Part shown: one piece after another, positions 18,729-27,014 of the stretch | How positions within the stretch are numbered: the stretch's first letter is position 1 | How the letters are laid out: each line of letters begins with the position of its first letter | Assembly (NCBI GenBank): GCA_963663615.1 | Contig: OY760517.1 | Coordinates: 3,720,001-3,784,000, forward strand | Origin: G963663615 sp963663615 | GTDB lineage: Bacteria; Bacteroidota; Ignavibacteria; Ignavibacteriales; Melioribacteraceae | Length of the DNA stretch: 64,000 bases | Reading direction: 5' to 3' | Translations under genes and position numbers: made by a program | The notes under the pieces: model-generated | Seen by the model: the letters and a program-made list of their open reading frames with translations, nothing else | Database searches by the model: none | Told to the model about the DNA's origin: nothing

Positions 18729-21700
18729 TTAACTGCCTCCATAAATAGAGAATCCGGTTTTCTAACTCTGCCATCCGCCAGAACATCCAAACCATATTTT
18801 TCAAAACCAGGAATAAATGATTCGTTAGCCTTGCAAACCTTCACAAATCTGAAACCTGCATCCTTAAGAAGTTTACCGGCTGAATATCTGTCATACATCC
18901 ACTGATGTACCTCACCCGACATTCTGAATGTACCAACAGCCTTAGGATCAGTTGGTTCAACAGCCTTGTTCCTGTGATATTCACGATTTTTTTGTACAGA
19001 GTCAATAAAGTTTGTTGCTTCAGCTCCAAGCCTTTCAACAATATATTTATATGCAGGTACCGGGTTTTTAAGCCAGTGTTTAAGCATTTCACCACCTGAG
19101 AAATTTCTAACTGTCTGGTCGTACATTTCCAGCATAATCCAGTTATATTTTTCAGCAGCATCAGGATTACCCTTCATTGCATCTTCCATATTACTAAGAT
19201 ATTCCCTTGCAATGGTTTCCAGGTCAGGAAAAGCTATTCGTAAAATACCTTCCGGTTTAAGAACCCTGTAACATTCGTTAATAAATTTTGGTGCATCATT
19301 TTTTGGAAAATGCTCAAGCACATGCGAATGGTAAACAACATCAAAACTGTTATCCTGATAAGGTACACCCTCGCGCAAATTATGAGCCTTAACCTGAGGT
19401 GTAGCTGCAACAAAGTCAACATTTTCCCAATCAGGGTGAAAGTGGAAACCGCACCCAAGGTTCAGTTTCGATAATTCTTCAGGTTGTTTTGAGGTAACTA
19501 CCGATTCAAAAGGCAAGGTTTCCTGCGGTTTTGAAAACCATACACCTGTAAAATCAATTTGGTTAACCTGTGGAGTTATCTTACGGCTATCAAAAAACTC
19601 GTTAACAGCTTTACGACATCCTTCCCAATGCCCGTAATCATCAACCTGCAAAATACCAGCCGAACCCACATTATCGTAAAGGTTATCCAGTATAGCTTTG
19701 GTTGAATCGTACCAGTCACCATCAAGATGAAGAAATGCGAGTTCACCAACTTTCGATTTATACTGTGGCAAGGTATCCTGAAACAATCCCTTAACCGGTT
19801 TAACCAAATCGAAAACGCCCATTTTATCACAAACTTCCCTTAAACTTTCCATAGGAGCGGCACAAGTACCCGTACCCCATCCGGTATCGTTAGCCATTAC
19901 GCCACCTGAAACATCTTCATTGGTTGGTTCAGGCATACCTTCAAAAGTATCGAAACTGTAAATGTTACGTTCTCTTTTACTGTAATTTTTTATTACCCAT
20001 GCAAGTAAGGCAGATGAGCCTCCACGTGCAACACCACACTCGGCAAAGTTACCCGGAATATCATTCTGGCATATGTCCTTTGCTTTTGAGTATAAAGAGT
20101 ATAACCTCTCTGTACTTAGCATGGTATATGGTCTTATTTTTTTAAGTATCGTCTCAAATTCAGGATCGGAAACAGAACGAAGGTGCTCATCCGGCAAGGT
20201 AGCCAGCATTTTTTCCGCTACCGAGTTATCAGGGAAAAAGGCAAGTTCTTCAAGCAATGACTGCTTAACCGAAGGCAGCTCATTTTTTCTTGAGAAATAG
20301 ATTGCACGGGCAAGATCAAGATTACGTACAGGGAATTTATATGACTTTGCTTCATTAAGAAGTTTAAATGCATTTTCGAGGTCGTTTTCCTCGAGCAAGT
20401 GCAGAGCTGTATTCAGCATTTCATGAACAATTTCGCGGTTATCCATATTGGAATCAACAGCCACAGGTTCATTTACAACCGCTTTTGCTGTCTGCTCTGG
20501 CATACTACCCAAACGCTCACGAATCAGTTTATCAAATTCCAGACTTCTTGCTTCCATTGAATAGTCTTTATTACAACGATTAAACCCGGCAAGAGCAATC
20601 TCTTCGCGAAGATCGTGATTAGTTGAGTACAATTTAATTTTTTCTATCAGGTCGCGTTCGTTTTCGAAGGCGACTATTTCCTTTCCAATTTCAAAATAAT
20701 TAGAGAGGTTTTCAAAATTTTCGGTTAACAGAAGTCTGCCCAAACCGGTTGTTTCGAAAATTCGCATATTCATTGTTTCTTTTTTGGCAATATCATCGGA
20801 AAGGTTAGGGTTACTGCTAAGGTAACGAATATCGCCCCTACCATCAAAAATCATTTTACCACGTTTCATTTCATGATAAAGCTCCATACCGTATTTATCG
20901 CCCTGGTTAAAGCGTGCAACAGCAGGATCAATATAATCCACATCACCACTAAGGAAATACCTTAGTGAAAAATCATTTGAGCTTTCAGCCATATATTTTA
21001 GGTAAGCATTACGTTTTCTGTGCTGGTTAAGTGTATAGCTACCACCAAAAACCAGATCGGTATCAGCTTCAACATCAAACAGCTGATCGTTAATCCAGCC
21101 AGGAAAACCGGGCACAAATGGCAAAGCTTCTTTTGCACCAATTTCAAGTGCTGTATTCCGTACACCTTCAAGTCCGCTTAGTATAACATCAAAACCAGTC
21201 CAGTCGGTAGTAGCCGGAATATCGGCAGCCCGCCACCCAACAACAAGTTTAGGTTTATAACTAAGACTTTGTAAAAAGCGTGCATCGAAATTTATAGGAT
21301 CGGAAAGGTAAAGTACATCCGGCTTAATATTCTCAATCTGCATTTTGGTAACTTCAATTGCGAAGTTATTATCCATAGGTTTGTTAATGTTATTTTCCTT
21401 AAGCCAGGCAGCTTGCGAAAACCTGTTATTAGCAACCACAAAATGGGAATCGTATCCCCGTTTTGCCATATAAGGGGCAAAAATATGAATACCGCTAAAT
21501 CCGTCCTCAATCAGTTTACCAATTTGCTGACCAAAGCTAACCGTGGTTAATCTTGGATCCCTGTTATAAAACTTGTCAAGATACCTCTGGTAAAAAGTAT
21601 GAATCTGCATAAAGGAAAGAGGCTTTTTGATTTCCGGCTCTTTAAGGGTATCACTAATTTTTATTTCCGGAGCCACCTTTTTTGGTACTTCAGAAGAAGT

Positions 21701-22522
21701 AAAATAACTTTCGTTCTTTCGAATTACCTTGTAATCAAATTCTTCTTCCCAATAAACCATAGTATTAAAAAACTGCGGTTTAAGATATATTAATGCTGAC
21801 AGGGCTTTTTCTCTATTGGTTTGCGGACTAACATGCATAGCCATCAGAATATCATTTTTGATGCCTTCTATTTCTTCATCGGAATATTCTTCGAATAACA
21901 ACACACCATTATGACTTCTTACTTTCCAGCGGTGGTTTGATGCTTTGGCAGTGTTTAACCACATATCCTTGGCACTGGTTGGAGTTTCAATATAGCCTCG
22001 TTTTGCAACACGCATAAGTTCGGAACAAGCTTTTTCAGGACTATCAACATGTTCAAGTACGTGCGAAGTATATACAAAATCGAACTCTTTTTCGGCAAAA
22101 GGAATATCTTCAACATTAAACTCGTAAACCGGCTTGTTACCAACATGCTTAAAAGGAGTGCCTGCACGACCGTATGCATGATCGGTAGTTGAAATATCAG
22201 AAAGATGCGTTGCATACGGAAACGGTATATGTCCGCTACCAACATCTATTACCATTTCATCAGCACTAATATTGAAGTCGAAAATTCTGGACTGATATAA
22301 TGCAAATCGTCCTTTATCTCTAATAATTTGATATTTATCAAAAACTTCAGCTAAAACCTCAGTTGAATACTGTGGAAAATTATCAGCTAAAATTTCGTAA
22401 ACATCAAATGCATTATCGTGTTCATTTTTATCGAACAGTTGCCTGGCTTCGTTAAGTAATCCTTCCGGGTTTTGAGAAACTGGTAAATACTTTTTACGAT
22501 TACAATTTTGAGATATAGCCAT
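18725..22522 (-). CDS. Four-module enzyme: methyltransferase, CgeB-like glycosyltransferase, TylF-like methyltransferase, methyltransferase
   Basis: The 1,265 residues divide into clear modules. Residues 20-80 are helical. Residues 85-265 are a class I SAM methyltransferase (VIDVGSGHIPF, then FDFVYTSHVLEHVDSPEKA). Residues 305-670 resemble CgeB-type GT-B glycosyltransferases, ending in NMRIFETTGLGRLLLTEN and a C-lobe with EEIALAGFNRC. Residues 690-795 are TPR-like. Residues 800-1000 match TylF/macrocin O-methyltransferases (GNFAECGVARGGSS, YSFDTFEGMPEPT, LAFLHLDGDWYDSTK, VDDYGHW). Residues 1015-1265 are a second SAM methyltransferase (LNLGCGFHFHPDW, VVYHSHVLEHF). This organisation suggests synthesis of a methylated sugar chain by one polypeptide. 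It sits between the radical SAM protein (18 bases upstream) and the GT4-GT2 protein (4-base overlap). The acceptor and sugar are unknown. The frame is continuous, so this is a true fusion. Confidence 0.85.
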   Translation of the reverse strand: MAISQNCNRKKYLPVSQNPEGLLNEARQLFDKNEHDNAFDVYEILADNFPQYSTEVLAEVFDKYQIIRDKGRFALYQSRIFDFNISADEMVIDVGSGHIPFPYATHLSDISTTDHAYGRAGTPFKHVGNKPVYEFNVEDIPFAEKEFDFVYTSHVLEHVDSPEKACSELMRVAKRGYIETPTSAKDMWLNTAKASNHRWKVRSHNGVLLFEEYSDEEIEGIKNDILMAMHVSPQTNREKALSALIYLKPQFFNTMVYWEEEFDYKVIRKNESYFTSSEVPKKVAPEIKISDTLKEPEIKKPLSFMQIHTFYQRYLDKFYNRDPRLTTVSFGQQIGKLIEDGFSGIHIFAPYMAKRGYDSHFVVANNRFSQAAWLKENNINKPMDNNFAIEVTKMQIENIKPDVLYLSDPINFDARFLQSLSYKPKLVVGWRAADIPATTDWTGFDVILSGLEGVRNTALEIGAKEALPFVPGFPGWINDQLFDVEADTDLVFGGSYTLNQHRKRNAYLKYMAESSNDFSLRYFLSGDVDYIDPAVARFNQGDKYGMELYHEMKRGKMIFDGRGDIRYLSSNPNLSDDIAKKETMNMRIFETTGLGRLLLTENFENLSNYFEIGKEIVAFENERDLIEKIKLYSTNHDLREEIALAGFNRCNKDYSMEARSLEFDKLIRERLGSMPEQTAKAVVNEPVAVDSNMDNREIVHEMLNTALHLLEENDLENAFKLLNEAKSYKFPVRNLDLARAIYFSRKNELPSVKQSLLEELAFFPDNSVAEKMLATLPDEHLRSVSDPEFETILKKIRPYTMLSTERLYSLYSKAKDICQNDIPGNFAECGVARGGSSALLAWVIKNYSKRERNIYSFDTFEGMPEPTNEDVSGGVMANDTGWGTGTCAAPMESLREVCDKMGVFDLVKPVKGLFQDTLPQYKSKVGELAFLHLDGDWYDSTKAILDNLYDNVGSAGILQVDDYGHWEGCRKAVNEFFDSRKITPQVNQIDFTGVWFSKPQETLPFESVVTSKQPEELSKLNLGCGFHFHPDWENVDFVAATPQVKAHNLREGVPYQDNSFDVVYHSHVLEHFPKNDAPKFINECYRVLKPEGILRIAFPDLETIAREYLSNMEDAMKGNPDAAEKYNWIMLEMYDQTVRNFSGGEMLKHWLKNPVPAYKYIVERLGAEATNFIDSVQKNREYHRNKAVEPTDPKAVGTFRMSGEVHQWMYDRYSAGKLLKDAGFRFVKVCKANESFIPGFEKYGLDVLADGRVRKPDSLFMEAVK

Positions 22523-22540
22523 TTAAACTCCTTTTGCGGT

Positions 22541-25500
22541 TTAACCAAGAAAATGGTCCAGTTCGAAACCTATTCTTTGAATTAGCGAATCAGCCATAAA
22601 TTTTACACCCCAGTTAGGTACTGAAAACGCACAATACTCACCCTGAACCGGATATGACCCAAATAGTCCACCCTGCATTTCGGGGTTTAACGGACTATCC
22701 ATTACCTGAATTGTTTTAAGTGAATCAAGCATTTTATTAGCAGTATCAATAAGTTCCAGCTCCGGAACCATATTTCCCATTTTTCTCATAAAGTATTCAA
22801 TCTGGGCATCACCGGTAATGCATGACCATGCATCTGTACTCTGCCAATTTCTATCGAATGTACCTGGCAATGCATTGGCAAGGTTTGTTACAAGCGGATT
22901 GCTATTGTAATATTGTTTTATATTTTTTGCGGCTTCACCAAGTTTACCAACAACAGTTTCCCTAAAAGGAGTATCTTGCAAAAGCTCAGCAAACTTTAAC
23001 ATACCTGTTAAGGTATAACCTGTAAGATGCGTCCATGGTTTTGCCGGATCAGTTAAACTGGTCTGTTCAATCCAGCCGTTATTGTTTACAAGGGTAATAG
23101 CCCAGTTCATAAAATTTTCAACAGAATCGGCATATCTTTCATCGTTGGTAATGTAAAACATTTCCAGCATAACCCAGGCAGTACGCACATGGTATGACCT
23201 TGGACCCTGGTAGGTATGTTTACTCCAGTAACCTTCCTTTTCCTGAATATCAACAAGCCAGTTGGCAGCTTTTTTAAGTGCCACGAGATATTTTTCGTTT
23301 TTGGTAGCGTTTAGTAATGAAAGCCAGCCTAGCATCACTTGTGATGTATTAAACACTCTCGGTTTTTGTCCGTAAACGGCAAATGGTTCACCTACACCAC
23401 CATCCTGCCATTGTATATCAATTTCCCACTGTCCTGCTTTTTCAGCAAGCTCCATAAATTCGGTTCTACCTGAAAAGCGTGCATAACTAACAAGGTTAGG
23501 TATTATATATCCGGTTGTTTCGGGATAGGAAACAAGCCAATCCTCATTAACCGGATCATACATTGCACTAATACCTTCAAAACCATTAACTTTAGCTGCA
23601 TTATATAACCAGTTCATTGCTGCATCAAGGTGCTCCTGATCTCCTTTGGTTTCGGGATTAGGCTGATTATATTTCATTAGTTTTTGCAAATTCTGCTGTG
23701 TTTTTGCCGAATCCTTGTGCTTGTTTTTTGAGCGGTTGGTAAAATCAGCAATTTGGGTTGCAACAGTTTCAAAACCCATGTAAGTACCAGCATACTTTTT
23801 AAGCAGCTTTACAAGATCATCGTAACGCTGGTTTTCGAGTAGTGCATTATAAATGTAGTCAAACTCCTGCTGAGAAATACTTCCATACTCATCCTTATAC
23901 ATTAGGGAAGTCCACTCGGTAAGTTTGGTTTTATTCTCTTTCAAACTTTCGGTTGAATCTTTTTTCGTTTCTTCAATTTTAACTTCTTGTTTAACAGCCT
24001 CAAGAAAAAACATTTGTTCAGGTCTGTTATCAAGTTTTTCCACGTTGCTTATACGGCTATCAAGATATTCTTTTTGCTCAACCAAACCAAATCCGGCTTC
24101 CTCAAACATCAGAGCAAGAGTTTCATAATCGTAAACAAATTTGCAATACTTACCTTGCGATTCGAATCCGTAAAACCAGTTATTAAACTTGTCAGCCATA
24201 GTTTTACCTGGAAAACGATCTTGCCCGTTTTGACCTTTCTGGAAGAAAAACTCCATATCCCCGGAAACATAATAATTTGCAAGCATTTTAAGATCCTGGG
24301 TAGCAAAACGTGCAACACCACCAGGTTTGAGCACTCTGAACACATCGTTAATAATTTCCTGTCCGCGTTTTTTGTCGAAATAATTAATTGCGGAAATACA
24401 AGCTAACTCATCAACGCTATTATCTTCAAAAGGAATGAGTTCTTTTTCGAGATCGAGAACAATATCGGCAGCCGGATAAATATCAATATTAACAAAATCC
24501 TCAAGTAATATTGAGCCGCTGCATAGGTTTACTTTTTTCATATCTGTATGTTTTTTTGGTTCGGGTTTAGTTGATTTCTTCATATTTGCTGATGGCACAT
24601 ACGTCATACAGTAATCAACGCAAAATTGTGGTGCTTCACCACGGAAAATATCCCATCTAAATTTTCGGTACTGCGGACTATTCCAAATTTCGAGTACATC
24701 ATTTTCGTAAATATTGCCAAACTTTGTTATGTTATCGTAATCATGGCAACAAACAACCACTGAGCCATCAAGGTTAATTGTAAAAACCTCTTTCGGGTTA
24801 ACACAATCGCTCATTGCATGTTTCAGTTCTGCTTCCGTATCATATTCAGTTCTGCGGTATTCCTGATAATCAGATACACTAAAATTACCATCTGTTTGTC
24901 TAATATAAGGGGCTTTAAATTCGGGACGCAAACCAAGTGATTGTACATATTGTGCAAAATCCCTAACCTCATGCTGGTTATGTTTAAACACAATAAACTG
25001 CGGGTAAAGCTGGGTTTTGTTACCATGTTTTTTATTTGCATCAATAAGGTACTGTAAACCTTTAAAGGCATCATCAACCTTTCCACCAACACGATATTTT
25101 TCGTAAACATCCTGTGTAAATCCGTCAATTGAGATAATAACTTCGGAAACATTACTGGCAATAAGTGCTTCAGCCTTTTCCTGAGTTAAAATTGTTGCGT
25201 TTGTGCTAATGTTGGTACGGCAAAATGTGGATGCATGTTTAACCATCTCAATAATTTTTTTATTAAGCATAGGTTCGCCCCACAGATGGAGGTACAAATA
25301 TTTGGCAAACGGTTTAATTTTTTCGGCAATATGGAGGTAGTTTTCGTATTTCAGGTAACCCTTTTTACGGGAAATCATATCGGCACCAATTGCACATTCG
25401 GGACATTTAAGGTTACATGCTAAAGATGTTTCGATAGTAAAAGTTGTGGGGAAAAAGGTGTTAAACTTGTTATATAATTCTAGTTTTTCCTTTGAATTTC

Positions 25501-25648
25501 CTGAAACATTATTTTCCAGGCTTTCCTTAATCTGAAGTAAAATATCATTAGCCGGATTTTCAACCAGCGAATTTATTAGTAAATCAATTGCCTGCCCCAT
25601 ATTGCCCTGAGCAAGTAAAGATTCAATTTCTGCAGAAATTGTTTTCAT
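22541..25648 (-). CDS. Radical SAM/SPASM protein fused to a methyltransferase-like domain and a helical toroid domain
   Basis: The 1,035-residue protein begins with a short helical region, then a radical SAM core with the cluster motif Cys78-x3-Cys82-x2-Cys85 (ACNLKCPEC) and the sequence LHLWGEPMLN. At 292-347 there is a SPASM-type auxiliary cysteine set (CVNP, VVCCHDYDN, FCVDYC). Residues 373-550 resemble a SAM methyltransferase (VNLCSGSILLEDFVNIDI, DVFRVLKPGGVARFATQDL), although the glycine-rich loop is atypical. Residues 640-1035 are helical repeats with W/G-rich turns (WQDGGVGEPFAVYGQ, WTHLTGYTLTGMLKF, GGLFGSYPVQGEYCAF), as in (alpha/alpha)6 toroids of glycoside hydrolases, lyases and epimerases. 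SPASM proteins modify peptides, cofactors or sugars. With glycosyltransferases next door, a sugar or glycopeptide substrate is plausible but unproven. Confidence 0.82.
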   Translation of the reverse strand: MKTISAEIESLLAQGNMGQAIDLLINSLVENPANDILLQIKESLENNVSGNSKEKLELYNKFNTFFPTTFTIETSLACNLKCPECAIGADMISRKKGYLKYENYLHIAEKIKPFAKYLYLHLWGEPMLNKKIIEMVKHASTFCRTNISTNATILTQEKAEALIASNVSEVIISIDGFTQDVYEKYRVGGKVDDAFKGLQYLIDANKKHGNKTQLYPQFIVFKHNQHEVRDFAQYVQSLGLRPEFKAPYIRQTDGNFSVSDYQEYRRTEYDTEAELKHAMSDCVNPKEVFTINLDGSVVVCCHDYDNITKFGNIYENDVLEIWNSPQYRKFRWDIFRGEAPQFCVDYCMTYVPSANMKKSTKPEPKKHTDMKKVNLCSGSILLEDFVNIDIYPAADIVLDLEKELIPFEDNSVDELACISAINYFDKKRGQEIINDVFRVLKPGGVARFATQDLKMLANYYVSGDMEFFFQKGQNGQDRFPGKTMADKFNNWFYGFESQGKYCKFVYDYETLALMFEEAGFGLVEQKEYLDSRISNVEKLDNRPEQMFFLEAVKQEVKIEETKKDSTESLKENKTKLTEWTSLMYKDEYGSISQQEFDYIYNALLENQRYDDLVKLLKKYAGTYMGFETVATQIADFTNRSKNKHKDSAKTQQNLQKLMKYNQPNPETKGDQEHLDAAMNWLYNAAKVNGFEGISAMYDPVNEDWLVSYPETTGYIIPNLVSYARFSGRTEFMELAEKAGQWEIDIQWQDGGVGEPFAVYGQKPRVFNTSQVMLGWLSLLNATKNEKYLVALKKAANWLVDIQEKEGYWSKHTYQGPRSYHVRTAWVMLEMFYITNDERYADSVENFMNWAITLVNNNGWIEQTSLTDPAKPWTHLTGYTLTGMLKFAELLQDTPFRETVVGKLGEAAKNIKQYYNSNPLVTNLANALPGTFDRNWQSTDAWSCITGDAQIEYFMRKMGNMVPELELIDTANKMLDSLKTIQVMDSPLNPEMQGGLFGSYPVQGEYCAFSVPNWGVKFMADSLIQRIGFELDHFLG

Positions 25649-25794
25649 ATACTACTTTCTCAATTTTATAGTTAAAATGCAACTATGTACTACCATTATT
25701 ATACCAAAATAGTTTTTCAGGAATTTGGGTAGATATTTAAGCTTTAAATGTCCGAATATGTATGAATGGATAATATTAGCCATAGCTGGATAAG

Positions 25795-26922
25795 CTATCT
25801 GATTCTTTGCACCAAATAAAAATTATGAATCTCTTCAACTACCATTTCAATATCTTCATTTCTTAAGCCGGGATAAAGAGGAAGTGCCAAAATGCGATCC
25901 TTAAAATTGTACGCATTCGGGAAATCGCTTGGGCGGTGGCGGTAATGTTTATATGCCTGATGAAAAGGAAGAGGCACGGGATATAGTATTTCCGACTCAA
26001 TTCTTTTCATGTATAAAAAGTCTTTTAGTTCGTTTCGGTTTTCTGCCTGAATTATGTAATTTTTGAAAATTTGACCAGAATCCTCATTTACCTGAGGAAC
26101 CTCAACTTCTTCAACATCGGCAAGAAGTTGGGTATATTTTTTTGCAATTCTAATTCTGTCCCTGTTCCACTCTTCAATATACTTTAGCTTGATATTAACA
26201 ACTGCTGCCTGAATTGTATCCAATCTGCTATTTATACCTTCCATCCAGTGTTCGTATTTGTCGGACTGCCCATGGTTTGTAAACATGCGTATATTTTTGG
26301 CAAGTTTGTCATCATTAGTTACCACAGCACCTGCATCGCCAAAAGCACCAAGCGGATATTCGGGGAAAAAGCTAAAAATAGCTGCATCGCCAAAAGTGCC
26401 GGTATATTTGCCATTGATTTTACTAAAGGGAGAGTCGGCACAATCCTCAATAAGATACAAATCGTACTTTTTGCAGATATTGATTATTTTATCAATATCG
26501 CAGGGGTTACCATACTGGTGAACAGCCAGCAAAGCCTTAGTATATTTTGTTATCTTGTCTTCAATTTTGTTTATATCTATTGTGTAGTTAAGGTTGTTAT
26601 CAATAAACACCGGGGAAGCACCTGTTACGGATACAGCTTCGGATGAGGATATCCAGCTGTTTGCAGGAATAAGAACTTCATCACCCCTGCCAATTCCAAG
26701 CATCATAAGCACCGAGTAAAGACCATCGGTACCATTACCAACACCAATACAATTTTTTATTCCAAGTTTATCGGCAAAATTTTTCTCAAACATCGAAACA
26801 TATTTGCCATGAATAAATTTTTGGCTTTGTATAGTTTCCTGAATTGCCTTGTTAGCTTCTTCCTGAATACGGTTATTTACATGTGATTTATCGTTAAACA
26901 GTATATCCATTAACTCACGCAA
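25795..26922 (-). CDS. DegT/DnrJ/EryC1/StrS family aminotransferase homologue lacking the PLP lysine
   Basis: The 375-residue protein has the fold signature of nucleotide-sugar aminotransferases: FEKNFADKLGIKNCIGVGNGTDGL at the cofactor phosphate loop, DEVLIPANSWISSSEAV, HQYGNPCDIDKI, and the pyridine-nitrogen aspartate Asp160 in LIEDCADS. In active members the next motif has the form SFxPxKNLGAxGDGGA, with the Schiff-base lysine. Here it reads SFFPEYPLGAFGDAGA, so Tyr189 occupies the lysine position. The DNA at that point is unambiguous and the frame is intact. The family includes one known lysine-free branch, ColD-like dehydratases, which use His. This protein may therefore be a dehydratase, an isomerase, a binding protein or an inactive partner rather than a transaminase. 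It lies 146 bases upstream of the radical SAM gene and probably belongs to the same sugar pathway. Confidence 0.85.
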   Translation of the reverse strand: MRELMDILFNDKSHVNNRIQEEANKAIQETIQSQKFIHGKYVSMFEKNFADKLGIKNCIGVGNGTDGLYSVLMMLGIGRGDEVLIPANSWISSSEAVSVTGASPVFIDNNLNYTIDINKIEDKITKYTKALLAVHQYGNPCDIDKIINICKKYDLYLIEDCADSPFSKINGKYTGTFGDAAIFSFFPEYPLGAFGDAGAVVTNDDKLAKNIRMFTNHGQSDKYEHWMEGINSRLDTIQAAVVNIKLKYIEEWNRDRIRIAKKYTQLLADVEEVEVPQVNEDSGQIFKNYIIQAENRNELKDFLYMKRIESEILYPVPLPFHQAYKHYRHRPSDFPNAYNFKDRILALPLYPGLRNEDIEMVVEEIHNFYLVQRIR

Positions 26923-27014
26923 TTTATGTTATTCAGCAAATATAGAAAAATTAGATACAATACAAACTTAAAATTTACATGAGATTGCCAAATTGGCTGT
27001 TAATAATGCTAACA

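Noticed and set aside
15939..26922. A nonribosomal or polyketide assembly line
   Set aside because: No adenylation, ketosynthase, carrier protein or condensation motifs were found; the modules are glycosyltransferases, methyltransferases and a radical SAM enzyme.
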